Source: Bradyrhizobium embrapense
GTDB taxonomy: Bacteria; Pseudomonadota; Alphaproteobacteria; Rhizobiales; Xanthobacteraceae
Length of the DNA stretch: 64,000 nt
Reading direction: 5' to 3'
Assembly (NCBI RefSeq): GCF_001189235.2
Contig: NZ_LFIP02000003.1
Span: 496,001 to 560,000, forward strand
How positions within the stretch are numbered: the first letter of the stretch is position 1; every line of letters starts with the position of its first letter. Position numbers and translations under genes: made by a program. Below are positions 9,702-17,703 of the stretch, piece after piece. Below the pieces are notes generated by a model. The model was not told where the DNA came from. It did no database searches and saw only the letters and a list, made by a program, of their open reading frames with translations.

Positions 9702-10496
9702 ATGCGAACCATCATCGTCGGAGCACTTTGCGCCATCGCAATGGTCGCGCGCGCACAAGCCGCGGTCAAGGAAGAACCGGTCACCTACACCGACGGCGAG
9801 GCCACGATGAAGGGCTTTGTCGTGTATGACGACGCGAGCCAGGCCAAGCGGCCGGGCATCGTGATGGTACACGAATGGTGGGGCATCACCCCGCACATCC
9901 ATAGCGAGGCGCGCAAGTTCGCGGAGCAGGGTTACGTCGCCTTCATTGCGGACATGTACGGCGACGCCAAGACCGCCGACAACCCGAAGGACGCCGGCGC
10001 GCTCGCGGGTTCGGTGATGAAGGATGCGAAGGTGATGGAGCAGCGCTTCAACGCCGCGCGCGAGCAACTCGCCAAGCAGGCCTCGGTCAATCCGCAGCGG
10101 ATCGGCGCCGTCGGCTACTGCTTCGGCGGCGCGGTGGTGCTGAACATGGCGCGCACCGGCGCCGATCTCGCCGCCGTTGCGGGCTTTCACGCCTCGCTTG
10201 GTCTCAACACGCCCGCACCGGCGCCGGGCACCGTAAAGGCGAAGATCCTGATCCTGAACGGCGCCGACGATCCGTTCGTGAAGCGCGAGCAGTACGATGC
10301 GCTGAAGAAGGATTTTGACGCAGCAAAGGCCGATTACCGGATCATCGAGTATCCCGGCGCCGTGCACGCGTTCACAAACCCCGAGGCCACCGAGCTCGGC
10401 AAGAAGTTCAACCTGCCGCTCCGATACGACGCCAAGGCCGATCAGGAATCGAAGGCCGAGGCCGCCAAGCTGTTTGCCGCAAGCCTTCAGAAATGA
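9702..10496 (+). CDS. Dienelactone hydrolase family protein, exported
   Basis: Alpha/beta hydrolase of 264 residues beginning with a hydrophobic signal peptide that probably ends at AQA (about residue 20). It shows VHEWWGITPHI, the nucleophile motif GYCFGG with Cys140, an Asp in NGADDPF and the catalytic His222 in VHAFTNP, the Cys-Asp-His triad of dienelactone hydrolases. Substrate unknown; export argues against a role in cytoplasmic chlorocatechol breakdown. It lies 53 bases after the formate dehydrogenase alpha gene but need not be functionally linked. Confidence 0.85.
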   Translation: MRTIIVGALCAIAMVARAQAAVKEEPVTYTDGEATMKGFVVYDDASQAKRPGIVMVHEWWGITPHIHSEARKFAEQGYVAFIADMYGDAKTADNPKDAGALAGSVMKDAKVMEQRFNAAREQLAKQASVNPQRIGAVGYCFGGAVVLNMARTGADLAAVAGFHASLGLNTPAPAPGTVKAKILILNGADDPFVKREQYDALKKDFDAAKADYRIIEYPGAVHAFTNPEATELGKKFNLPLRYDAKADQESKAEAAKLFAASLQK

Positions 10497-10541
10497 GCCG
10501 ACGGGCCGCCGACATGGTGTTGCTGCGGTCCTCAGCGATTC

Positions 10542-10569
10542 CAGGGCGCCTGACGTAGCCAGGCGCCTG
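10542..10569 (+). terminator. Terminator-like hairpin after the dienelactone hydrolase gene
   Basis: CAGGGCGCCTG and CAGGCGCCTG pair around a 7-base loop with one bulged G; ATTTCTTTCC follows. It lies about 45 bases after the stop codon. Confidence 0.5.
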
Positions 10570-10690
10570 ATCGATTTCTTTCCTCGGATACCGCTATCTT
10601 GCGCACGGCCATCGGGCGGGCGGGCTTGGAGCGGCCGCGCGGATAAGTCGCCAACCTGTTGCGTTGAACTTGCGCTGACGGCGGCCCGAC

Positions 10691-11227
10691 TCAGCGCGCC
10701 CCGGCGCCCGGTGCCACGTTGAGCGGCGCGCCCCCGGTCGAAATCGGACCCGCCGGTTTTGGCGCCCGAACCGGCGGCCGTCTCGGCTTCGGCACCGCCT
10801 GCGCGGTCGGTGCTGCATGCGGCTGGTCGGCCGTTGCCGTGGCCTGCGGTGGTACGGGAGCCGGAGCGGGCCGCTGCAGAGCATCGACCTTCGAGGCCAG
10901 GGCCGCCAGCTGGTCGGCGATCGTCTTCATCTGCTCTTGCTGGTCCGCCACCGACTTGCTGAGTGCGCCGATATCATCCTGCAGCTTCTGCTGGGTCGCG
11001 AGGAGATCCGGCAATGCCTCCTTGTCGCCTCCTGCCACTTCGTCGCGAGGCGCAGCGTTGCCGAGAGAGGGAACCAGCGGCGCGATCTGGGGCCAGGCGT
11101 AGACGCCTCCGGCGCCTACGCAGGCGAGGACGACGACCAGCAGGAACCACGGCCAGCGGCGGCGAGCGGCGGGAATCGGGCTTGACGGCGCATGGCGCTG
11201 CCATGCCTGATCGGAATCGTGGGTCAC
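10691..11227 (-). CDS. Hypothetical membrane-anchored coiled-coil protein
   Basis: I do not recognise a named family. The 178-residue protein has a basic N-terminus (AARRRWPW), one transmembrane helix at about residues 29-47, a heptad-like region at about 75-120 rich in Leu, Gln, Lys and Asp (predicted coiled coil), then a long Pro/Ala-rich tail. The layout suggests a bitopic protein with a periplasmic coiled coil, resembling small cell-envelope scaffold proteins. It is divergent from exoD. Confidence 0.7.
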   Translation of the reverse strand: MTHDSDQAWQRHAPSSPIPAARRRWPWFLLVVVLACVGAGGVYAWPQIAPLVPSLGNAAPRDEVAGGDKEALPDLLATQQKLQDDIGALSKSVADQQEQMKTIADQLAALASKVDALQRPAPAPVPPQATATADQPHAAPTAQAVPKPRRPPVRAPKPAGPISTGGAPLNVAPGAGAR

Positions 11228-11291
11228 CCATGCTTCCTAGTCTGCTTCGGCAGCTGTTGCAATCGATGCCGAGTCTGGCCACTTTGGCGGC

Positions 11292-11903
11292 ATGACCCCC
11301 TCGTCCGGAGCCCCATTGGCGCCCACGCACACGTCCCAACTTCTTGAGGAACTCGTCGCTCAAGCACCGGACGGCCCCGTCGATCTCGAATGGCTCCTCA
11401 GCAACCTGGACAAGCGGTCGTTCGGCCTGCTCCTGCTGCTTCTGGGGCTGCTGGTGATCATTCCCGGCGTTGCGACGGTTGCGACGCTGGCGCTGCTGTT
11501 TCCGGCGGTCGAGATGATGCGTGGCCGCAGCGCGCCGTCGTTTCCGCATTTCCTGTCGAAGCGGCAGTTCGACTTCAAGCGCTTCAAGCGGTTCACCGTC
11601 CTGGTCCGTCCGATGCTGCAGGCGATCGAGCGCATCAGCCGGCCGCGCTGGGACGCGCGTCGCGACGTGATCGACCGCCTGGTCGGATTGGTCGTGTTTT
11701 TGCTGGCCTTCTCGGCGGGCTGGCCGCTGCCACTGGTGAACGTCATTCCGGGAATGGTGGTCGTCCTGATCGCGATCGCCTACCTGCAGGAGGACGGCCT
11801 GCTGCTGACGATTGCGATGGCGGCGGCGCTGATTTCTCTGGCCGGGCTCGGATGGACGCTCTGGGCATCGTTCACCGCCGTCACGGCCTGGATGGGGCTG
11901 TAA
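11292..11903 (+). CDS. exoD: ExoD-family exopolysaccharide synthesis protein
   Basis: Integral membrane protein of 203 residues. A cytoplasmic N-terminus is followed by hydrophobic segments at about 44-76, a basic connecting loop (residues 85-125) and three or four further helices. The segment LLLLGLLVIIPG and the Pro-containing helix WPLPLVNVIPGMVVV are typical of ExoD, known in Sinorhizobium for an effect on exopolysaccharide and alkaline tolerance. The exact molecular role is not established. Confidence 0.85.
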   Translation: MTPSSGAPLAPTHTSQLLEELVAQAPDGPVDLEWLLSNLDKRSFGLLLLLLGLLVIIPGVATVATLALLFPAVEMMRGRSAPSFPHFLSKRQFDFKRFKRFTVLVRPMLQAIERISRPRWDARRDVIDRLVGLVVFLLAFSAGWPLPLVNVIPGMVVVLIAIAYLQEDGLLLTIAMAAALISLAGLGWTLWASFTAVTAWMGL

Positions 11904-11981
11904 GGGGTCGACATCCCGCGCAGGCATGATCATTATCCCGCCGGACGTCGCGGCAAACAGCGACGCGAATGGGGAGAACAC

Positions 11982-13193
11982 ATGCGTTGCATCACGCTCG
12001 CGGCCGTCGCCGCGCTCAGCCTTGTTTCCACGTCGGCGATTCTTGCTGCCGACAAGAAATACGATCCCGGCGCCAGCGATACCGAAATCAAGATCGGGCA
12101 GACCATGCCCTACAGCGGTCCGGCTTCGGCGTACGGCACGCAGGGCAGGGCTGAGGCCGCATACTGGAAGATGATCAACAGCCAGGGCGGAATCAACGGC
12201 CGCAAGATCACGCTGCTGAGCATGGACGACGGCTATAGCCCGCCGAAGACGGTGGAGCAGACGCGCAAGCTCGTCGAGCAGGATGAGATCCTTGCCGACA
12301 TCGGTTCACTGGGCACGCCGACCAATTCGTCGATCCAAAAATATCTGAACGGCAAGAAGATCCCGCATCTCTTGATCTCCACCGGGGCCTCGAAGTGGAA
12401 CGATCCGAAGGAATTCCCCTGGACCACGCCGTTCTATCCGCCCTATGCGCAGGAAGCGAAGATCTACGCCAAGTACATCGCCAAGGAGTTGCCCAACGCG
12501 AAGATCGGCGTGATCTACCAGAACGACGACTTCGGCAAGGACTATCTGAAGGGCTTCAAGGAGGGGCTGGGCGAGAAGGCCGGCCTGATCGTCAAGGAGC
12601 TCAGCTATGAGGTGACCGATCCGACGATCGATTCCCAGATCGTTAATCTGAAGGCCAGCGGCGCCGATGTGCTGATGACGATCACGACGCCGAAGTTCGG
12701 CGCGCAGGCGATCCGCAAGGTTGCCGATCTCGGCTGGAAGCCGACGCACTTCATCGTCTCCGTCGCCAGCTCGATCGGCGGTGTGCTCGAGCCCGCAGGC
12801 CTCGAAGCATCCACCGGCCTCATGACGGCGCTGGCGACCAAGGTGGTCGGGGACCCCGCATGGGACACCGACAAGGGCGTGCAGGACTATCTCGCCTTCA
12901 TGAAGCAGTGGTATCCGGAGGGCAATCCGATCGATGGCAGCAACCAGATCGGTTATCTGTCGGCGCAGTTCACGGCCATCATCCTGAAGAATTGCGGCGA
13001 CGTGCTGACGCGCGAGAATCTGCTGAAGCAGGCCACGAACCTCAGCAAGGTCTCGCTGCCGCTCCTGCTGCCGGGCATCACCGTCTCGGTGTCGCCGACG
13101 GACTACTCCACCTTCGACACCTTCAAGCTCGCGAAGTTCGACGGCAAGACCTGGAAGTTCTTTGGCGAGAACATCAGCACCGCGTCGCGGTGA
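11982..13193 (+). CDS. ABC transporter substrate-binding protein, branched-chain amino acid type
   Basis: Periplasmic binding protein of 403 residues (Leu/Ile/Val-binding, Peripla_BP_6 fold). A signal peptide ends near AILAA (about residue 23). The mature start, KIGQTMPYSGPASAYGTQGR, and the segments INGRKITLLSMDDGYSPPKTVEQTR and IGVIYQNDDFGKDYLKG are typical. No permease or ATPase gene is adjacent, so it is an orphan that must work with a transporter encoded elsewhere. Ligands of this subgroup in rhizobia range from amino acids to aromatic acids, so the substrate is open. A strong hairpin follows. Confidence 0.9.
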   Translation: MRCITLAAVAALSLVSTSAILAADKKYDPGASDTEIKIGQTMPYSGPASAYGTQGRAEAAYWKMINSQGGINGRKITLLSMDDGYSPPKTVEQTRKLVEQDEILADIGSLGTPTNSSIQKYLNGKKIPHLLISTGASKWNDPKEFPWTTPFYPPYAQEAKIYAKYIAKELPNAKIGVIYQNDDFGKDYLKGFKEGLGEKAGLIVKELSYEVTDPTIDSQIVNLKASGADVLMTITTPKFGAQAIRKVADLGWKPTHFIVSVASSIGGVLEPAGLEASTGLMTALATKVVGDPAWDTDKGVQDYLAFMKQWYPEGNPIDGSNQIGYLSAQFTAIILKNCGDVLTRENLLKQATNLSKVSLPLLLPGITVSVSPTDYSTFDTFKLAKFDGKTWKFFGENISTASR

Positions 13194-13230
13194 AGACGAG
13201 TGAGCGGCGGCCGTGCCGGCCGGCATATCG

Positions 13231-13257
13231 GGGACGCAGCCACCGCGGCTGCGTCCC
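13231..13257 (+). terminator. Hairpin after the binding-protein gene
   Basis: GGGACGCAGCC and GGCTGCGTCCC form a perfect 11-bp stem with a 5-base loop, 38 bases after the stop codon. There is no T run, so it may be an mRNA-stabilising or Rho-assisted end. Confidence 0.55.
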
Positions 13258-13339
13258 GACCCCGGGCTTACCTGCCTGACATTTCCAGCCGACCGATCTT
13301 GAGGTAGCCTGTCGCCGGCTTGGACGTGACGGAGCTGGC

Positions 13340-14032
13340 ATGCTCACGCTCTATTCCTATCCGCCGTTGTTCGGCGTCGCCGACAACAATGGCTACGGGC
13401 TGAAGGTCTTCGCCTTTCTGAAGCTCGCCGGCGTGCCGTTCCGGCACGAACACATTTTCGATGCCTCGAAGGCGCCGCGCCAGCAATTGCCCTATATCGT
13501 CGATGGCGATGACAGCGTCGGCGACAGCGAGACCATCCTCGCCCATGTCACCGAAAAATACGGCGTGTCGCTGGATGCGGCGCTGACGCCGGCACAACGT
13601 ACGACCAATCTCCTCGTCACGCGAACGCTAGACGATCTCTACTGGGTGATGTCCTATTCGCGCTGGCAGGACGAGCGCTACTGGCCCCAGTTCCGCGATG
13701 CGCTCAAGCGCGAACACCCCGGCCTCACCGACGACGGGTTGATGAAGGCCAAGGCGTTCAACGCCCAACGCTACTACTATCAAGGCATCGGCCGCTTCGC
13801 GCCCGACGCCGCGATCGCCCGCGGGCTCGCCGATCTCGCCGCACTGGCGAATCTGATCCCGGCGCAGGGCTATGTGCATGGCGACAGGCCGACGAGCATC
13901 GATGCCGGCATCTATGGCTTCGTCGCCAACATCTATTTCTACGACATCGAAACGCCGCTGAAGACATTCGTGGTCGCGCGTGACGCGCTGGCACGACATT
14001 GCCGTGCCATTCACGGAGCGGTTGCTCCCTGA
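13340..14032 (+). CDS. Glutathione S-transferase family protein (metaxin/Fax-like)
   Basis: Protein of 230 residues with an N-terminal thioredoxin-like domain (LTLYSYPPLFGVADN, then RQQLPYIVDGD and the DSETIL motif that contacts the glutathione gamma-glutamyl group in GSTs) and an all-helical C-terminal domain. The C-terminal half (GYVHGDRPTSIDAGIYGFVANIY) resembles the metaxin/failed-axon-connections branch more than classical rhizobial GSTs. Enzymatic activity cannot be predicted. It stands alone. Confidence 0.8.
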   Translation: MLTLYSYPPLFGVADNNGYGLKVFAFLKLAGVPFRHEHIFDASKAPRQQLPYIVDGDDSVGDSETILAHVTEKYGVSLDAALTPAQRTTNLLVTRTLDDLYWVMSYSRWQDERYWPQFRDALKREHPGLTDDGLMKAKAFNAQRYYYQGIGRFAPDAAIARGLADLAALANLIPAQGYVHGDRPTSIDAGIYGFVANIYFYDIETPLKTFVVARDALARHCRAIHGAVAP

Positions 14033-14272
14033 CGCAGCCTGATAGCTGATCCCCGTGATGGGTATCAGACCGGCACTGGCCGTGAAGGCGCGGTGCGCTT
14101 GGACATGCAGCTACCGGAGACCAAGATTATCCGGATGTCATGCCGGCGAATGCGTCAGCAGTGAACGGGCAGACGCCCTGCCGGAATAATATTTCCTTGA
14201 TGGTCGTCAACACGGGCAGCGCGCTGCATGCCATTTTTTTCCGGGGGCCACTCATTATTTAGGAGATTTCCG

Positions 14273-14800
14273 ATGTTGAGAATAGTGACTGGAGCAACCG
14301 CACTCTTCCTTGTCGCATCGTCGATCGCTAACGCGCAAGGTCCGCAAACCGCGCCCGCGTCTTCGGAGCGCTTGAATGTAGCGGACCGCAATAATCTCAC
14401 GGACATGCGGATCGATCTAACGAAGGCAGCGTTGCAACTGACCGCCGAACAAGAAAAACTTTGGCCGCCAGTGGAGAGCGCCATACGTGCCAGGGCGGAG
14501 GATCGGAAAGCGCGCGTAGCAAAAGTGCAAGAAACAGTGGGCAGGCGGGCTGACGAAAGCCGCATCGAAGCCTTGCGCAATCGTGACCCGATCGCCTTTC
14601 TGCAACGACGCTCGGAAGCTTTGGCTCAACGATCGGCCGACTTGGACAAGCTAGCCGAGGCTTGGCAGCCGCTCTACAAGACGCTCAATCCCGAGCAGAG
14701 GCAACGCGTGGCGGCACTTGCCATCTTCGTACTCCACGACATGAGCGATGTCATAGAGCGACGCAAGGCAATGATGCGGTCAGATGACGACGAAGACTAG
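14273..14800 (+). CDS. LTXXQ-motif periplasmic protein (Spy/CpxP-like), copy 1
   Basis: Secreted protein of 175 residues. A signal peptide (MLRIVTGATALFLVASSIANA) is followed by a helical mature part with LQLTAEQEKLWPPVESAIR, the LTXXQ signature, and a conserved LAEAWQPLYKTLNPEQRQR segment. The ATG at 14273 has AGGAGA at the right distance. Relatives of Spy/CpxP are envelope-stress chaperones, but this subfamily is uncharacterised. A paralogue sits at 20875-21456. A terminator follows at 14837. Confidence 0.85.
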   Translation: MLRIVTGATALFLVASSIANAQGPQTAPASSERLNVADRNNLTDMRIDLTKAALQLTAEQEKLWPPVESAIRARAEDRKARVAKVQETVGRRADESRIEALRNRDPIAFLQRRSEALAQRSADLDKLAEAWQPLYKTLNPEQRQRVAALAIFVLHDMSDVIERRKAMMRSDDDED

Positions 14801-14836
14801 ATAAGTCGATTGCGGCAGCGAGGCTCGAAAATGAAC

Positions 14837-14861
14837 GAGGCCGCCATCTGATGGCGGCCTC
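14837..14861 (+). terminator. Terminator of LTXXQ gene copy 1
   Basis: GAGGCCGCCAT and ATGGCGGCCTC form a perfect 11-bp stem around CTG, followed by TCTTT. The related stems GGCCGCC/GGCGGCC recur at 15128 and 21492. Confidence 0.75.
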
Positions 14862-14864
14862 TCT

Positions 14865-14951
14865 TTACATAAAGATTGCAACTGCGGCGATTGCAATTGG
14901 AGATAGTCCCAGGATCAAGATGCTTACCGTATATAGTACCTCGTCAGTCAT
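14865..14951 (-). CDS. Candidate small single-helix membrane protein (28 aa)
   Basis: A 28-codon ORF beginning MTDEVLYTV. Almost all the rest is hydrophobic (Ile, Leu, Ala, Val) and could span the membrane once. GGAG lies about 10 bases before the ATG. It is too short for composition statistics, so support is the ribosome site plus the resemblance in size and layout to other tiny ORFs in this window (35578, 41515, 43959, 44424). Confidence 0.45.
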   Translation of the reverse strand: MTDEVLYTVSILILGLSPIAIAAVAIFM

Positions 14952-15127
14952 GAGACAGCTCCGCGGCTTGATGCTGAATCTTACTGCCGCGGGCGCCAGA
15001 CGGACTTGAGCGGCGTCAAAAACCGGCGAAGCGATTTCGTCTCACCCTCTGCATCGAGTTTTGCTTATGCTACTCGCCACTCGGCCAAGAGCTTGTGCAG
15101 CATCTCGACCTTTAGCGCGCAAATAAA

Positions 15128-15153
15128 AGAGGCCGCCAACTCGGGCGGCCTCT
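15128..15153 (-). terminator. Leftward terminator for the gene at 15285
   Basis: AGAGGCCGCC and GGCGGCCTCT form a perfect 10-bp stem with a 6-base loop. Read leftward, the stem is followed by TTTTATTT, the T run expected of an intrinsic terminator. The stretch 14952-15284 holds no other feature I can support. Confidence 0.75.
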
Positions 15154-15284
15154 GCCGGACGTGCTTAGTATGAAGCTCGTCCTCCGTTGCGCAAACTAAT
15201 GACAATGGGTCAGGCTAGCCGTTCGCAACGTCTTTGAATGATGCCCGAGATTGCTCGATGCGGTCTTTGATGGGCGTCAAAGAC

Positions 15285-15674
15285 TTAGAGCTGGCCGCAA
15301 TTCACCTTCCGGCGCATCTGGTTAGTGGTACCTTCGATGAACCTTGCGAGCCATTCGAAACTGACGAGCAGGCTTTCCGCCTGCCTCCGTTCCAGCGATC
15401 CAGGTTCGAGCGAATCGGTTAAACGCCGTTGACGCTCGGTGCGCTCGCGGCAGGCTCTGGCCCTGTTTTCAGCGAACTCGAGTTGTTCGCGTTCGTGGCC
15501 TAGCTTTCTCTCTTCCTCGATCAGTATTCGGGTGATCGTCGCCCTAGTTTCGTCCGGTGTGTCGCGGGCCTTCAGGAGATCCAAACAATGGTCGATGTTC
15601 GCGCGTGTAATGAACTTATCCAAGGACGCGTCCCCACTAGCTTTCGTCCAAGTTACGGCAGGCTCGGGTTTCAT
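15285..15674 (-). CDS. Conserved-type hypothetical protein, helical
   Basis: I do not recognise this 129-residue protein. It is hydrophilic with charged helices: NIDHCLDLLKARDTPDETR, then EEERKLGHEREQLEFAENRA, a probable coiled coil with many Glu and Arg. No signal peptide or membrane segment. The ATG at 15674 is preferred to a TTG 45 bases further upstream. It ends before its own intrinsic terminator, and its right neighbour is a Crp/Fnr regulator transcribed the same way. Confidence 0.6.
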   Translation of the reverse strand: MKPEPAVTWTKASGDASLDKFITRANIDHCLDLLKARDTPDETRATITRILIEEERKLGHEREQLEFAENRARACRERTERQRRLTDSLEPGSLERRQAESLLVSFEWLARFIEGTTNQMRRKVNCGQL

Positions 15675-15824
15675 GACGGTTCCGAGTTGATTTAGCGAAA
15701 AGTTGCGCTGTAATCCCAAGTAAACGAAAACTTACCGTCCGTGCGCCAATCGGGTCTGTATGATTTCGAACACTACTGCAGGATTTTGGACATGCCGGGA
15801 ATCTAGCCACGGCCCGGAGGTAAA

Positions 15825-16646
15825 TCACGCACTCTTTGGTGGTCCAAAGAGCTTTCTGAATTCGGTTCGCATGGTGGCGTAGCATTCGCAGGTTGCGTCC
15901 TCGAGCCCCGACCGGTTGACGATCGTCACCTGACCGCGGCGATACTGTATGAGCCCGGCTTTCTGCAGGCGGCTTGCCGCAATAGACACTCCTGAGCGTT
16001 GAACGCCCAGCATCATGGCCAGGAATTCATGAGTGAGTTGGAATGTATCAGACAATGCGTTGTCGTGAGCGATCAGCAGCCAGCGACAGCAGCGTTCCTC
16101 AAGATGATGAAGTCGATTACAAGCGGCCGTCTGCGCAAATGCCAAAAGCGCAAATCTCTCGTATTTTTCCAATGCTTCGCGGAGTTCTTGATCTTTGGCC
16201 AAACAATCCTTCATGATGCCGTGCTTGATGCGGAACGCCGAGCCCGGGACTTGAACGACCGTATCGAGCGGAGCCCTGCTGATGCCAAAGATTGTGCCGG
16301 GCTGGGTGACGCCTTCAATGCCAACCACGCCAATCTCGACAGTGCGACCATCCTCCATCGATTTAACGAGCGAGATCAGACCGCGGTTCACGAAATGCAA
16401 GTAATTGACCGGTTGATCGGCTCGATCAACTACTTCACCCCTTGCTGTGCTTACCAGCTCCAGGTCAGGTTGTAGCCGCCTCAGCGTCGCTCTCGGTAAC
16501 GACAGCAGGATAAGGTTGGCGATGCTCTCGTGCGCATCAGAATCGGCCACGTTTTTCCCAGCTCCCCGGCAGCGGTGGCTCTCGGTTTCCTGACTGTACA
16601 AGGAGGGCAGCGCGACGCAACGGCCATCTTGGGTGATTGCTGACAT
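15825..16646 (-). CDS. Crp/Fnr-family transcriptional regulator
   Basis: Protein of 273 residues. An unusual N-terminal stretch of about 45 residues is followed by a cyclic-nucleotide-binding-like beta roll (LISLVKSMEDGRTVEIGVVG) and a C-terminal Crp-type helix-turn-helix (LTHEFLAMMLGVQRSGVSIAASRLQKAG). No Cys cluster of the Fnr type is present near the N-terminus; two early Cys residues do not form a clear Fe-S motif. This subfamily is common in Bradyrhizobium and its ligand is unknown. The true start may be internal. Confidence 0.85.
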   Translation of the reverse strand: MSAITQDGRCVALPSLYSQETESHRCRGAGKNVADSDAHESIANLILLSLPRATLRRLQPDLELVSTARGEVVDRADQPVNYLHFVNRGLISLVKSMEDGRTVEIGVVGIEGVTQPGTIFGISRAPLDTVVQVPGSAFRIKHGIMKDCLAKDQELREALEKYERFALLAFAQTAACNRLHHLEERCCRWLLIAHDNALSDTFQLTHEFLAMMLGVQRSGVSIAASRLQKAGLIQYRRGQVTIVNRSGLEDATCECYATMRTEFRKLFGPPKSA

Positions 16647-17097
16647 TCACATCCCTTCAGGGAGTGGCGCGACGTGCAGACCATGCTCCTGACCGATCGC
16701 GAGGAGGGTGGTGCGGCTGCCGCGCTCGGCGCCGCAGCCTGCGACTGATATCGCGTGGCGATTCACTTGCTCAGGTGTTGCCGGTTGGACACGACGGGCA
16801 AATCAGCAAAACGCGTCAAGTCCCCGCAATGAAAATATTTCGGTTTATCGTAATGGCAATCCGGTATATGGTCTGTTCGTCTCACCCGATCGAGGGGCGC
16901 TTCGCGGTCGTCACGAACGTGGGTCGAGATGCGGTGGACGCTGATCGCGCAGTCGACGAATGCGCATGACGCGGACGGTGAAGTCGTGTGGTCCTGACGC
17001 CCTAGTGGTAGGTGTCTTTTCGCGATGCGCGTTGCGGAGACGGTGACAACAAAGCCCAGTCTCGCCGGGGAGAGCACGAAGTAAGCCGTAGCCCATC

Positions 17098-17206
17098 GCG
17101 CAGGGAAAGCCGGGTTGTTTCCGGTTACACCTGTGGTCCTACCCCCGAGCTTTCTACCCATTGCTCGGGGCCCATGGGTGCGATCGGCACCCGGCTTTCC
17201 CTGCGC
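17098..17206. repeat. Palindromic intergenic element with 18-bp perfect inverted ends
   Basis: An 18-bp arm, GCGCAGGGAAAGCCGGGT (17098-17115), is repeated exactly inverted at 17189-17206. Inside, CCCCGAGC and GCTCGGGG form a second hairpin centred near 17155. The whole 109-bp unit could fold into a cruciform or a branched RNA. Flanking DNA to about 16800, read leftward, gives a peptide pattern (HTTSPSAS, VRDDREAPL) that I recall from spurious ORFs in many Bradyrhizobium intergenic regions, so it is probably a dispersed repeat family. Confidence 0.7.
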
Positions 17207-17279
17207 CCTCTGTGAGGAGGCGAAAACGAAATGCAAAGCTCGGGCAAATCATGTCGCGAGAACGAGAATCTGCATCCTC

Positions 17280-17400
17280 ATCCTCACCTGTCATTGCCCG
17301 GCGCGACCTGGCGATCCAGTACGCCGCGGCCTCTCTGCTCAAGCACCGGCGTCTCTGGAATGCTGGATCACCCGCATGCGCGGGCGATGACACCGAGTGC
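17280..17400. repeat. Second dispersed-repeat-like block
   Basis: The sequence TCATTGCCCGGCGCGACC and then GGATCACCCGCATGCGCGGG with GCGATGACA resembles the short GC-rich intergenic repeat common in alphaproteobacteria. CCCGCATGCGCGGG is itself nearly palindromic. Only one copy is visible here, so the repeat nature is inferred from memory of the pattern. Confidence 0.4.
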
Positions 17401-17703
17401 TCGGTGATCGTCATTGCCGTCCTTGCCACGCTGCCCGTCGGGTCCCAGCCTTCGTGCCCGGCGAACTCGCCATTGCCCAACTTCGCATTGACCGCGCCGC
17501 CATGGCCGGGCACAGCGTGCGGGCGGTGTCATTGAACGGCCGCGAGAGCCGAAGGGGATACCGCCGTATCGAATTTTGCAGTGCAGCAACGGCGCAATTA
17601 GCCCCTGCTAAAGGGGCAATGGCAATCGGCGTTGCTTGTCTGTAATGGTGCGACCGGATGTCTCGGGGCCGGTATTCGTGCTCCGCAATACGCGGGAGGA
17701 AAC

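Larger units (their letters stand above)
16647..17703. other. Long intergenic stretch with repeat-like DNA, no convincing gene
   Basis: About 1.05 kb between the Crp/Fnr gene and dctP. Open frames exist on both strands but show no domain, ribosome site or coherent codon use, and they run through palindromic sequence. The stretch contains the palindromic module at 17098-17206 and a second repeat-like block near 17280-17400. The dctP promoter must lie at its right end; GGGAGGA precedes the dctP ATG. Confidence 0.7.

Noticed and set aside
16763..17236. Leftward 157-codon frame over the intergenic repeats
   Set aside because: Its peptide pattern is of the kind produced by spurious translation of a dispersed palindromic element; no ribosome site or domain.
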